In this document: piece by piece, positions 1 to 10,300 of the stretch
Position numbering within the stretch: the stretch's first letter is position 1
Layout: each line of letters opens with the position of its first letter
Assembly (NCBI GenBank): GCA_946811185.2
Contig: OX328105.1
Location: forward strand, 45,136,845-45,200,844
Direction of reading: 5' to 3'
Length of the DNA: 64,000 nucleotides
Source: Hippopus hippopus
Taxonomy: Eukaryota; Mollusca; Bivalvia; Cardiida; Cardiidae
The notes under the pieces: model-generated
Told to the model about the DNA's origin: nothing
Database searches by the model: none
Seen by the model: only the letters and a program-made list of their open reading frames with translations
Made by a program: the position numbers and the translations under genes

Positions 1-40
1 AGGCGTCATAGTATATAAGAAAAGGAGGGAGGGCTTGTAA

Positions 41-185
41 CTAGTATTTTTTCCCTTTTTCACAATATTTTCTACTTTATCAAGAACAATTTCAACCATT
101 TGACCTGTGTTATTCTATCGTCTTTAAATGCTTTGTATCTGGTCGAGTTCAAAGTCTTACCGTTGGGTGAAAGTATTAGTTGAAT
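41..185 (+). repeat. MITE-A, right half (truncated)
   Basis: This is the right half of the commonest small repeat in the window, called MITE-A here. A full copy is about 210-240 bp. It starts TTAACYCTTTACCACACAAT, ends with the complement (GTGTGGTAAAGRGTTAA), and has a near-perfect central palindrome built around ATGCTGGTAACCAGCAT with CATTGTGGGAAAAGGAG on one side and its complement on the other. The right part carries GTCTGCAAATGCTTTCAATT. No coding potential is seen, so it is non-autonomous. The TTAA ends would fit a TTAA or TA target duplication. About 35 complete or partial copies occur in 64 kb. '+' here means that the AATCCCAAGTTTTAACGACC end is on the left. Confidence 0.65.
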
Positions 186-214
186 AAGCATTCACTGTAA
201 CTATTCAAAACCCT

Positions 215-437
215 GTACCATGTAACCCCAGCTCTTTACAACCCTGAGAAAGATAGCTTTTTAAAATGTTGTTGCAAAAGGAGAAACATATGATAAACAG
301 CATTTTCTCCTTTTCCCACAATGTTTGCTATCCTTCCTACACCTAATTTCATTTTCTTTTTAGTTGCATTTATTTTGTCATCTGCAAATGCTTTTGATTT
401 GGACAAGTCTAAAATTTTGTCGTTTGGTGAAGAGTTA
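215..437 (+). repeat. MITE-A copy
   Basis: Both ends are recognisable (TAACCCCAGCTCTTTACAAC at left, GGTGAAGAGTTAA at right). The left palindrome arm is diverged, while the right arm GCATTTTCTCCTTTTCCCAC is intact. Confidence 0.8.
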
Positions 438-1629
438 ATGAAGATTCATTGTTGTAAAAAAAAAAATAAGGGGGGAAAAAATAATTGAAGAGCAATAGAT
501 TTTTTTTTTTTTAACCTATTTTATGTCTTATTGATCGATTAATGTGTGCCGAATCATGTGGTTAAGTTTGTAACGTACAGGGCTTGAAACCCAGGGATCG
601 CTGGTATGATTTATTTAAACTATTAAAGTGATAAGATTTTGTTTCTAAAAAATCGTTACAGCAAATAGACAGAGACAGTTCATTACTTAATTCTGGAACA
701 CTATACAGTTTGAATTTATTGCGAAAATCTTGACCTTAAAAAAAAGTAAAATTTTCATAAATGTAGTTGCTTTTTTTGTCAGGTTCCTGATTGAACTACC
801 TTATTAGATGACTATCATAACAACAAAGTTCAGTTTAAATTTCAAACCTCACATTCCTCCTTGAAAACAGGTTCATTTTCAGTAGAGAAATACATGCTAT
901 AATTGTTTTCATTGAAAAGCTGGTAAAGGGTTAGGTGGAAGTTCCTTTCAATTTGGTATTTCACTGTCAAAGACGATGATCTTTTAGAAGAGCTGTGATT
1001 TACCTCTTGTGCACAAATTAACACACGTGTCACAACAAAGTGTTTATCCTGTTCAGTCTTATGTTGATCACTTGTAAAGGATTTGGATTTGTTTCCAAAT
1101 GCATTATTATGTAACCCTGGTTTAACTCTGTATTGGAACTGATTTTTTTTTTGGGGGGGAGGGGGGGGGTCTTGTCCTGTGAAACCAAGGTAGTTGGCGA
1201 GAATTTTTTTTTATTACTTCATCGGGGATTTGTTTTTTAAGTTATTAATATGGTCTGCTTATGCATACAACAGGTTTTATAAAAAGGCCGGATAGGAGAC
1301 AGTGCTTATGATATGACTTTCCTCTCTCCCAGTCTCTGGGAGCTACAGAAAAAATTCTAAAATGGCTGTTTTTTTGTGTGCCTTCAAAAATGATGATTGA
1401 TACAACTAACATCAAACCGATTTATTACTTATTTGTCGCGTTTAGGGTGAATTACATTTCAAAAATGTGACCCTATAATTATTTGGGTATATTCAGGATT
1501 GGATTAGCTTGTGCGGTGGAGAGTATCTGCAAGGGAAGTAACTCTTGGTGATGCATCGGTATCGGTAATTGGCAAATGGTCTATTGCTTGGCAAAATAAT
1601 GACTTTGTTTCCAAAAATTTCAGTACTTC
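438..1629. other. Unassigned interspersed sequence
   Basis: No gene, RNA or recognised repeat could be supported here. It holds homopolymer runs, including T and A tracts and a G7-A-G9 run at 1153-1169. A weak tRNA-SINE-like stretch (550-600, 'gtacagggcttgaaaccc') is too diverged to call. Confidence 0.5.
1153..1169 (+). repeat. G-run (G7-A-G9)
   Basis: This is an uninterrupted purine run that follows a T11 run. It could fold as a G-quadruplex or arise by slippage. No function is implied. Confidence 0.8.
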
Positions 1630-1699
1630 AAAAAAAAAATGGCTATGGTCCTTTCAAAAATTCAGGTGAGCGATCCAGGGCCATCTTGGCCCTCTTGTC
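1630..1699 (+). mobile_element. Helentron-like 3' terminus only
   Basis: The block contains TTCAGGTGAGCGATCCAGGG followed by the hairpin GGGCCATCTTGGCCC and CTCTTGT. This is the same 3' end that closes the complete elements in this window. The matching 5' hairpin and tandem core are absent, so this is a solo or severely truncated end. Confidence 0.7.
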
Positions 1700-1702
1700 T
1701 CT

Positions 1703-1865
1703 TTATTAATACTACCCGAAGAAAGTGCTGCTACTTGTTTCAATGCAGCAGTAGTATTACCATATGTGCAAAAAATACAATGGTGCACTTTTGATTCACT
1801 ATCCATGACAAAAACACATGCGCAGTAGGATGCGCGCGAACATTTGTGATATACATCATTAAGAC
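1703..1865 (+). repeat. Repeat family F, copy 1
   Basis: This is a 160-bp stretch whose reverse complement recurs at 9541-9715. Shared landmarks are CTACTTGTTTC, AGTATTACCAT, GACAAAAACACATGC and GCAGTAGGATG. There is no coding potential. It lies directly after a Helentron 3' end here and inside a Helentron at the second site. Confidence 0.65.
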
Positions 1866-1904
1866 TCTTTTTTTTTGTTCCTCAACATCTTTTAGAGGTG
1901 TAGA

Positions 1905-2047
1905 TTAAACCTTATTCTAAAAGGGCAGAAGACATTGTGGGAAGAGGAGAAAATGCTGGTTGCCAGCATTTTCATCATTTCTCGCAATGTTTTCAAAGGC
2001 TTCTTACCAAATGATGTTAAAAATCGGGATTGTGTTTGGAAAGGATT
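1905..2047 (+). repeat. MITE-A, internally shortened copy
   Basis: The central palindrome (GAGGAGAAAATGCTGGTTGC and its complement) and a right end GGGATTGTGTTTGGAAAGGA are present. The outer halves are shortened. Confidence 0.7.
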
Positions 2048-3350
2048 AATATACAAGAAGTAAAATAACATTTTAACATAACAGTTTTAAACATGTTCTA
2101 AATAATGAATGACTGGAGGAATGACATAGGTTCCCTGTCCAACAAGGGTTAATAATTAGCTGGGATGTGCAACAAGTTACCTAGGTGTATCTATTTTTAG
2201 ATTCATTCATTATATTACAGTGGTGTAGAAATACTGAGTGGCAGGAGCCTGATTTGCATAGGTCACTTAATTTACATTATAAGCAAACATCTTGAACCTT
2301 ATCAGTGACATCTAGTTCAGTGTATTACTTTGTAAGAAGGCTATTCATATTGGGATGGTAGAGATTTAGTGTTTCTTGTTAAAATTGTCATATGTAACAG
2401 AACTAAGGTCTATAACAGAAACAGTTATTTTCTGTGAGGCAGTATTTGGCAACTGTGGGTTTTTTTTGTTTACATTGAGTCTGGGTCAATCTTGATGCCT
2501 ATAGACTAGCTTTGCTAGTCTAAAAAGTTCTGAAGGTGATTCAGCAATTGTTCCCCAAGAATAAGTGGGAACAATATCACTACAGTGAATATAAAATTGT
2601 GGACGACTATTTTTCTTAATAGGGCTGAATCTTCTCCTATGTGATTCAAATTGGGCCAAATATTCTTCCACCAATGGTAGCCTAAAATCAAATTTGTAGC
2701 TCTCCAAAACATAGCAATTGATGTTTTTTTTTTTTTTCATTAAATTTTGGCAATATCCAAATTAGCATCAATGTAAAAAAACATGTTTATAAGATAATGA
2801 TTGCTGTTTTACCAAAGTGTTTCAAGTTAGAATATATATTTATTTCACTGTTAATATATATTTATCTCACTGTAAATTTTTTTTTTTTTTTTAAATATAA
2901 ATTTTATAACTTCAGCTTTTAAGCTATGATAAAATAATAAGTTAAGTTGGAAATGTAAGGCAGTGTGGATTTGGACCTTGATGAAATATTACTAGCTACT
3001 AACTGTGTGTCTGTATTACTCAAGTTACTTCTATTCTGTGGATTGTTTCTGTTTGTGATCATATTTTTTGTATATGATTTTGAGTTTATAAAGGAATGTC
3101 ATTTTGTGCATGTTTTATTTCACATAAATGATTCATGCACACTTCTGCATGATCGGGAATTATACTACTGGGCTTTAGTCACATGGATCAAAGCAAAGCC
3201 ACATTTTAGTGCGAAATGGTCATGGTGCACTTACAATTATACTAAATTATTACCTTGTTACTGAAACCACTAGTCAGTTTATTATTTAAGTCCAATTTAG
3301 CAAACTTTTCTGTTACTGAAATATCAGTCCCCCCTTCCTATCTTCATTTG
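2048..3350. other. Unassigned AT-rich sequence
   Basis: No recognised mobile element is present. It contains a short tandem-like pair (ATATATATTTAT near 2832 and 2854) and T-runs. The only item of interest is the minus-strand open frame at 2486-2740, listed separately. Confidence 0.5.
2486..2740 (-). CDS. Possible C-terminal coding fragment, unknown protein
   Basis: The function is not recognised. On the minus strand about 75 codons with ordinary amino-acid composition run to a TGA at 2486. They include FRLPLVEEYLAQFESHRRRF, QFYIHCSDIVPTYSWG and PSELFRLAKLVYRHQD, a charged amphipathic tail. The nominal start lies in an A-run (T-run on +, 2726-2740), so the true 5' boundary is unknown. About 20 bases after the stop a short A-rich run follows on the minus strand (2461-2468). 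This could be a last exon, or a 5'-truncated processed copy, or chance. No splice acceptor with a convincing pyrimidine tract was found directly upstream. Confidence 0.25.
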   Translation of the reverse strand: MKKKKNINCYVLESYKFDFRLPLVEEYLAQFESHRRRFSPIKKNSRPQFYIHCSDIVPTYSWGTIAESPSELFRLAKLVYRHQD

Positions 3351-3351
3351 C

Positions 3352-3663
3352 CGAGCCCCGGTAGCTCAGTCGATAGCGTACAGGACTTGAGAACAGGAGG
3401 TCGTGGGTTTGATCCCTGGCTTGGCCAATTTTTTTCCGAGGGTTGATGATAGTCATTCCGACAGGATTCATTCCTCTCTCACAGCTGATCATCGTTTCGA
3501 TGATGGTTATGTGGGAAAGCAGCCAGTGGCTTGGAAAGAAAATTGTGCGGAGTACTGCTAAACAGAAACTACAGGAAAGTATGGATAGGTGCACGGGCCG
3601 CCACGATATAACTGAAATATTGTTGAAAACGGCATTAAACACCATACAGTCAATCAATCAAAC
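3352..3663 (+). mobile_element. tRNA-derived SINE, family 1
   Basis: The head looks like a tRNA. An A box (GTAGCTCAGTCGATAGCG) and a B box (GGGTTTGATCCC) lie about 40 bp apart. The body runs through TTGATGATAGTCATTCCGAC and GGAAAGTATGGATAGGTGCA, and the tail is GGCATTAAACACCATACAGT followed by (CAAT)n. RNA polymerase III transcription from the internal boxes is expected for this class. Other copies lie at 19370, 36095 and 42687, all on the + strand. It lies 240 bp upstream of candidate exon 1. Confidence 0.85.
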
Positions 3664-3899
3664 CTATCTTCGTTTACCTCGGCCTTGGGACTGATGAGGT
3701 TGAGAATACACATGCCTGAATCAGTGAAATTGGAATTTGAGCCAGAAACACGTTTAACAAACTACTTTTCAGAATGATCAAGTGGATCACCCGATCAAAA
3801 ATCTGTTTTCAGAAGAGTTGGTTTTCTTTTCACAGCAATTATGTCTGTAACTTTATTTTCTTAGTTAATGGTAAGTATTTCTTCTCATTCTCTTTACAG

Positions 3900-3998
3900 A
3901 TATAAGCTGGTGAACTACTTTAACCTATACCATGATGACCAATTTCTGTCTCAAAGTAGCAACTGTTGCAACCATCTGTATTGCAGCTGTAAGTTCTT
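3900..3998 (+). CDS. Candidate first coding exon: signal peptide
   Basis: A splice acceptor (CATTCTCTTTACAG) ends at 3899. A short leader precedes ATGATG at 3932, and 22 codons follow that read as a signal peptide: polar start MMTNFCLK, hydrophobic core VATVATICIAAV, then small residues SS. The exon would end in phase 1 at 3998, before the consensus donor GTGAGT (3999-4004). A second strong donor, GTAAGT at 3989, would end it in phase 0, which does not fit the next exon. One base carried over (T) plus CC from exon 2 makes a serine codon. A MITE-A copy starts at 4006, immediately after the donor hexamer. The product would be secreted or membrane-bound. The protein family is not recognised, and transcript evidence would be needed to be sure. 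Confidence 0.5.
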
Positions 3999-4005
3999 GT
4001 GAGTA

Positions 4006-6115
4006 TAACCTTTACCACACAATCCCAAGTTTTAACTACCTAAGGAAAACGACTTTTGAAAATCTATTGGAAAAGGAGAAAATACTTTATCCCACAATGT
4101 CTTCTTTCCTTCCTTTTTAGCTAACCTGAGCATGTAGTGCTCATGGTGAGCTAGTATGATCGTGCTGTGTGCGTCGTCCGTCCTGCGTCGTCTGTTGTGC
4201 ATCATGCATCGTGCATCGTCAACTTTTTACCTTGTGTACACTCTAGAGAGCACATTTTCAGTCCAATTTGCCTCTATGATATCTCAGACGAGTTTGAAAA
4301 TGGATCATGTCGGGTCAAAAACTAGGTCACTAGGTCGAATCTTAGAAAAACCTTATGTATGCTCTAGAGGCCAAATTTTCTACCCAATGCTCCTGAAAAA
4401 AGGTCAGAATGTTTGCCTTGATGATATCTCAGATGAGTTTGGAAATGGGTCATGTCTGGTCAAAAACTAGGTCACCAGGTCAAATCTTAGAAAAACCTTG
4501 TGTACGCTCTAGAGGCCACATTTTCAGTCCAATACTCTTGAAAGTTTGTCAGAATGTTTGTCTTGATGGTATCTCGGAGGAGTTTGAAAATGGGCCATGT
4601 CAGTTCAGAAACTAGGTTACCAGGTCAGATCTTAGAAAAACCTTGTGTACGCTCTAAAGGCCACATTTTCTATCCAATACTCCTGAAAAAAGGTCAGAAT
4701 GTTTGTCTTGATGATATCTCAGACGAGTTTGAAAATGGGCCATGTCTGGTCAAAAACTAGGTCACCAGTTCAAATCTTAGAAAAACCTTGTGTATGCTCT
4801 AGAGGCCAAATTTTCTGCCCAATACTCCTGAAAAAGGGTCAGAATGTTTGCCTTGATGATATCTCAGACGAGTTTGAAAATGGGTCATGTCTGGTCAAAA
4901 ACTAGGTCACCAGGTCAAATCTTAGAAAAACCTTGTGTACACTCTAGAGGCCACATTTTCAGTCCAATACTCTTGAAAGTTTGTCAGAATGTTTGTCTTA
5001 GATGGTATCTCGGACGAATTACCTTGTGTACGCTCTAAAGGCCACATTTTCTGTTCAATACTCCTGAAAAAAGGTCAGAATGTTTGTCTTGATGATATCT
5101 CAGACGAGTTTGAAAATGGGCCATGTCCAGTCAAAAACTAGGTCACCAGGTCAAATCTAAGAAAAATCTTGTGTACGCTCTAGAGGCCACATTTTCGGTC
5201 AAATACTCTTGAAACTTGGTCAGAATATTTGTCTTGATGATATCTCAGACATTTTCAAAAATGGGCCATGTCAGGTCAAAAACTAGGTCACCAGGTCAAA
5301 TCTTAGAAAAACCTTGTGTATGCTATAGAGGCCACATTTTCTGTCCAGTACTCTTGAAAATTGGTCAGAATGTTTGTCTTGATGATATCTCGGACAACTT
5401 GGAAAAAGGGCAATGTTGGGTCAAAAACTAGGTCACCGGGTCAAATCTTAGAAAAACCTTGTGTACGCTCCAAAAGCCAAATTTTCTTTTTAATACTCTC
5501 GAAAGTTGGTCAGAATATTTGTCTTGATAATAATGCAGACGAGTTTAAAAACTGGCCATGTCAGGTCAAAATCCAGGTCACTAGGTCAAATCTTAGAAAA
5601 ACACTGTGTATGCTCTAGAGGCCACATTTTCAGTCCAATAGTCTTGAAATTTGGTCAGAATGTTTGTCTTGATAATATCTTAGACTAGTATGAATATGGG
5701 TCATGTTGGATAAAAAAACTAGGTCACTAGGTCAAATCACAGAAAAACCTTTTGTACACCCTACAGGCCACATTTTCTTTCAAATACTCATGAAAGTTTG
5801 TCAGAATTTTTTGTCTGGATAATTTCTACATGTCAAGTAGGCCGCTCAGACAAATTCTAGAAAAAGCTTGTGTGCACTCTAAGAGGCCATATTTGTAAGT
5901 CCGATACTAATGTGTTTTTGTCAGAATGTTTGTCTTAATATCTCTGAGGAGATTGGAAATGAGTCATGTTTGTTCAAAAGTCTCAGGTGAGCGACTTCAG
6001 GGCCATCATGGCCCTCTTGTTAAGACAAATTCTGTTCTTTGGGCTGCATTGAATATGTTGTCTGCAAATGCTTTCAATTTGGATATGTCTAAAATTTTAT
6101 TATGTGGCAAAGGGA
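4006..6115 (+). repeat. MITE-A split by a Helentron
   Basis: The left part is 4006-4118 (TAACCTTTACCACACAATCC through CCCACAATGTCTTC). The right part is 6022-6115 (GTCTGCAAATGCTTTCAATT to GTGGCAAAGGG). The 1.9-kb element between them (4119-6021) interrupts a T-run. Joining the two parts gives a MITE-A of normal length, so the MITE was there first. Confidence 0.8.
4119..6021 (+). mobile_element. Helentron/HINE-like element with 145-bp array
   Basis: The 5' end is a hairpin, AGCTAACCTGAGCATGTAGT pairing with GTGCTCATGGTGAGCT. A GTCC/GTCGT-rich head follows (4167-4215). The core is about eleven tandem monomers of about 145 bp, each with CTCTAGAGGCCACATTTTC, GGTCAGAATGTTTGTCTTGA and a GGTCACCAGGTCAAATCTTA box. 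The 3' end is CTCAGGTGAGCGACTTCAGG, the hairpin GGGCCATCATGGCCC and CTCTTGTT. Subterminal inverted repeats, a 3' hairpin, a tandem core and insertion in T-runs match Helentron-derived non-autonomous elements and the 'pearl' elements described in bivalves. No Rep/helicase gene is present. Open frames inside are by-products of the repeat. Confidence 0.8.
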
Positions 6116-6144
6116 TAAAGAGCAATTTCTCCTTTGGCCACAGT

Positions 6145-6163
6145 TTTTTTTTTTTTTTTTTTT
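6145..6163 (+). repeat. Poly-T run at Helentron insertion site
   Basis: An uninterrupted T-run directly precedes the 5' hairpin of the next Helentron. It is consistent with insertion between T residues. Confidence 0.8.
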
Positions 6164-6164
6164 A

Positions 6165-7584
6165 AGCTCACCTGAGCACAAAATGCTCATGGTGACCAAT
6201 TGTGATCGTGCTGTGTCCAGCATTCGTCGTCCGCCGTCTGTCGTGCGTCATCCATCGTCAACTTTTTACCTTGTGTATGCTCTAGAGGCCACATTTCTAG
6301 TTCGATACTTATGAAACTTGGTCAGAATGTTTGCCTTGATGATATCTCAGATGAGTTTGAAAATGGGTCATGTCGGATCAAAAACTAGGTCACTAGGTCA
6401 AATCTTAGAAAAACCTTGTGTACACTCTAGAGGCCACATTTTCAGTCCGATACTCATGAAACTTGGTCAGAATGTTTGCCATGATAATATCTGGGACGAG
6501 TTCGAAAATGGGTCATGTGGGGTCAAAAGCTAGGTCAATAGGTCAAATCTTAGAAAAACCTTGTGTACACTCTAGAGGCCACATTTTCTGTCCAATACTC
6601 CTAATACTTCAGAAGCCACAATTTCTCTCCAATACTCTTGAAATTTGGTCAGAATGTTTGCCTTGATAATATCCCAGATGAGTTCGAAAGTTGGCCATAT
6701 CGGGTCAAAAACTAGGTCACTAGGTCAAATCTTTGAAAAACCTTGTGTACGTTCTAGAAGCCACATTTTCATTCCAATGCTCTTTAAAGTTGGTCAGAAT
6801 GTTTGTCATGATAATAGCTTGAATGAGTTGGAAAATGGGTCATGTCAGGTCAAAAACTAGGTCACCAGGTCAAATCTTAGAAAAACCTTATGTAAGCTCT
6901 AGAGGCCACGGTTTTAGTCCAATAATCTTGAAATTCGGTCAGAATGTTTGTCTTGATAATTTCTTAGACTAGTATGAAAATGGGTCATGTTGGATAAAAA
7001 ACTAGGTCACTAGGTCAAATCTCGGAAAAACCCTTTGTACTATAATTACAGTCCAATATTTTTTAAACTTTTGTTAGAATGTTTGTCTTGATGATATCTT
7101 GCATGAGTTTGAAAATGGGTCATGTGGAATAAAAACTAGGTCAGCAAGTTTCATCCTTGAAAAACCGTGTGTATGCCCTAGAGGCTACATTTTCAGTCCA
7201 ATAATCTTGAAATTTGCTTTGAATGTTTGTCTTGATAATATCTTAGACTAGTATGAATATGGGTCATGTTGGATAAAAAACTAGGTCACTAGGTCGGAAA
7301 AATCTTGTGTACGCTCTAGAGGCCACATTTTCTCTCAAATATTGATGAAAGTTTGTCAGAATGTATGTCTGGATAATTTCTACATGTCAAGTAGGCCGCT
7401 GAGACAAATTCTAGAAAAAGCTTGTGTGCACTCTAGAGGCCAAATTTGTAAGCCCAATACTAATGAGTGTTTGTCAGAGTGTTTGTCTTAATATCTCTGA
7501 AGAGGTTGGAAATGGGTCATGCTTGATCAAAAGGCTCATGTGAGCGACTTCAGGGCCATTCAGGGCCATCATGGCCCTCTTGTT
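6165..7584 (+). mobile_element. Helentron/HINE-like element, second copy
   Basis: The 5' hairpin is AGCTCACCTGAGCACAAAAT with TGCTCATGGTGA. About eight monomers of the 145-bp unit follow, and later ones are increasingly diverged. The 3' end is CATGTGAGCGACTTCAGGGC with a duplicated 'cagggccat', then the hairpin and CTCTTGTT. The last third (5690-5980 in the previous element, 7250-7560 here) is closely similar between the two adjacent copies, including GTCAAGTAGGCCGCT. They are therefore sister copies, perhaps a tandem duplication. Confidence 0.8.
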
Positions 7585-7907
7585 CAAAATTGATTTGCTG
7601 CATGAGGCAAAAAAATTATGGCATATTTTAAGGACAGCATTTGCAGATGATAGATCAAATGTGATCCAAAAAAACTAAAATTTGCCTGTGGTAGGGTGGG
7701 AAATGTTGAAATGATTAGATAAGTCTGATTGATCTTCTGATCATTTGGAATCGTCTGCTCAACCATGCAGACTGAAAGCCAAGGTTTTATATGAGGGTCA
7801 AGTGCTTTAGCATTTAATTTTATGTTCCTTCATATTAGTCACATTTAGTTTGTCATCTGCAAATGGTTTCAAATTGGACCAGTTCAAAATTTGAGTAAAC
7901 GGTTAAA
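7585..7907. repeat. Degenerate MITE-A remnants
   Basis: Two pieces recall MITE-A: CAGCATTTGCAGATGATAGA near 7630 (minus sense) and GTCATCTGCAAATGGTTTCA near 7850 (plus sense), ending AAACGGTTAA. The centre is not recognisable. Confidence 0.4.
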
Positions 7908-8135
7908 CTGGTTGGTAATTTTGGTCTCGGTATCTTGGATACTTCTAAAAGTGGGTGACATTGGATCAAAAAGTAGGTGACATGGTCAAATGTAAGAAAT
8001 ACCATGTGCACCATTTAGAGATCACATCATTTGCGCTCTCTTCATGAAACATAGTCAGAAAGTTAGCCTTTATTATCCCTCTGAAGAAAATGAAGGGATC
8101 ATTCTGTCTGTTGGTCTGTCACTCAGTGTCTTTTT

Positions 8136-8361
8136 AACTCTTTACCATACATTCCAATGTTTTAATGATCCAGAAGAAGACTACTTTGGAAAACATGGAG
8201 GGAAAAGAAGAAAATGCTGGTAATCCGCATTTTCTTCTTTTTCCACAATGTTTTTTACCACTTGAAAGACAGAAATCATCGTTTGAACTACAATTAATTT
8301 GTAATTTGGCAATTTTTTTGAATTTGGTCTCTTTCAAAACTTTGTTGTTATGTAAAGAGCT
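8136..8361 (+). repeat. MITE-A copy
   Basis: The left end is CTCTTTACCATACATTCCAA. The palindrome is GAAAATGCTGGTAATCCGCA with TTTTCTTCTTTTTCCACAAT. The right end GTTATGTAAAGAGCTT is diverged. The open frames on both strands here are the two faces of the palindrome. Confidence 0.75.
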
Positions 8362-9540
8362 TGACAGTTCTGCTGCTAAACACCTGATCTGATTTTAATG
8401 TATGCAGTTCTTGAATGTGTTAACCCTTTACCGTACAATCCCGAGTTCTAACAACCATGAAAAAGAAGCCTTTTGAAAACAATCTTGGAAAAGCAGAAAA
8501 TGCTGGTAACCAGCATTTTTAGCTCACCTGCGCACAAAGTGCTCAAGATGAGCTTTTGTGATTGTGCTGTGTCTGGTGTCCGTCTTCCGTCGTTCATCGT
8601 GCATTATCAACTTTTACCTTGTGTATGCTCTAGAGGCCACATTTTCAATCCAATACTCGTGAAACTTGATCAGAATGTTTGTCTTGATGATATCTCAGAC
8701 AACTTTGATAATGGGTCATGTTGGATCAAAATCTAGGTCGCTAGGTCCAATCTTAGAAAAACCTTGTGTACTCTCTAGAGGCCACATTTTCAATTCAAAA
8801 CTACTCAAAGTTGGTCAGAATGTTTGTCTTGATGATATCTTGGACGAGTTCAAAAATGGGTCAAGTTGGGTAAAAAAAAACTTGGTCAATATTAGAAAAA
8901 CCTTGAGTATGCTCTAGAGACCACATTTTCAGTCAAAAACTCCTGAAAGTTGGTCAGAATGTTTGTCTTGATGATACCTTGGACGACTTTGAAAATGGGT
9001 CATGTCTGGTCAAAAACTAGGTCGCTAGGTTAAATCTTAGAAAAACCTTGTGTACGCTCTAGAGAGCACATTTTCTGTCCAAAACTCTTTAAAGTGGTCA
9101 GAATATTTGTCCTGATGATACCTCAGATTGAGTTTGAAAGTGGGTCATGTCCGGTCAAAAACTAGGTCACTAGGTTAAATCATAGAAAAACCTTGTGTAC
9201 GCTCCAGAGGCCACATTTTTGTCAAAAATTCTTGAAAGTTAGTCAGAATGTTTGTTTTGATGATATCTGGGACGAGTTTCAAAATGGGTCATGTCGGGTC
9301 AAAAACTAGGTCACAAGGTCATATTTTAGAAAAACCTTTTGTACCTTCTAGAGGCCACATTTTTAGTGCAATACTCATGAAACTTGGTCAGTATGTTTGT
9401 CTTGATGATTTCTTGGACCAGTTTGCAAATGGGTCATGTCGGGTTAAACACCAGATCGTTGAGTCAAATCTTTGAAAAATCCTGTGTATGCAGTCAAATA
9501 CTCATGAAAATCTTGGAAGAATGTTTGTTATAATATATTG

Positions 9541-9715
9541 ACAACATATATGATAAATGTTTGCGCCCATCCTACTGTGCATGTATTTTTGTCGCGGATA
9601 TTGAATAAAAAATGCACCTATGTATTTTTCACACATAATGGTAATACTATTGGTGCATAGAAACAAGTAGCACTTCCTTCCGGTAGTATTGGTGAAGAGA
9701 ACAAAATGGATCTTT
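9541..9715 (-). repeat. Repeat family F, copy 2 (inverted relative to copy 1)
   Basis: This is the reverse complement of 1703-1865, read through CATCCTACTGTGCATGTATT, GGTAATACTATTGGTGCATA and GAAACAAGTAGCACTTCC. Some substitutions separate the copies. Confidence 0.65.
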
Positions 9716-9809
9716 GAACTGTCACCGTGAAATAATTAAAATGCTGCTGACACAGCGTTACACACCAAACAAGGAAACAAAGGCAGGAAAATAAAAGCTG
9801 TGGAAGTAT

Positions 9810-10300
9810 AGTGTATTATGGGATCACCTGCGACGGGCGGGCGGCGTCCCCATTCTTTGTCTGGAGCATATCTCCAAAACTATGCTAGCTATGGTTATGA
9901 AATTTCATGGGTGGATAGATCTCATCAAGGCGGAGTGCAGTGCACAGGAATCATAACTCTCGCTTGCTTAATTTTTGAGTTACTGCCCTTCGTTGTTTTT
10001 CATACTTGAATTTTGTCCAGAGCATATCTCCAAAACAATACTAGCTACGGTTATGAAACTTCATGGGTGGATAGATCTCATCAAGGGGAAGTGCAATGCA
10101 CAGGAATCATAACTCTTGCTTACTTAATTTTTGAGTTATTTCCCTTTGTTTATATTCATACTTGAATTTTGTCCAAAGCGTATCTCCAAAACTATGCTAG
10201 CTACGGTTATAAAACTTCATGGGTGGATAGATCTCATTAAGGGGGAGTGCAGTGCAAATGAATCATAACTCTTGCTTGCTTAATTTTTGAGTTATTATAT
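9810..10300 (+). mobile_element. Helentron-like element G1 with about three 155-bp units
   Basis: The head is TATTATGGGATCACCTGCGA, then GGCGGGCGGCGTCC. Three tandem units follow, each with GGAGCATATCTCCAAAACTA (or a variant), CTTCATGGGTGGATAGATCT and AATCATAACTCTTGCTTGC. No 3' hairpin closes the array before the next head begins, so G1 is 3'-truncated or joined to G2. Confidence 0.6.

Noticed and set aside
3354..3425. A genuine tRNA gene
   Set aside because: A and B boxes are present, but the sequence continues into a SINE body and tail and recurs several times.
3443..3694. 83-codon frame with GFIPLSQLIIVSMMVMWES
   Set aside because: It lies in the SINE body. Equivalent frames recur in other SINE copies.
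4156..6860. Chain of 60-85-codon open frames with shared protein motif (VRMFVLMISQTSLKMGHVGSK type)
   Set aside because: They follow the 145-bp tandem unit exactly. Each frame ends in the next unit because 145 is not a multiple of three. Same at 8473-9475, 16855-17472 and 62103-63182.
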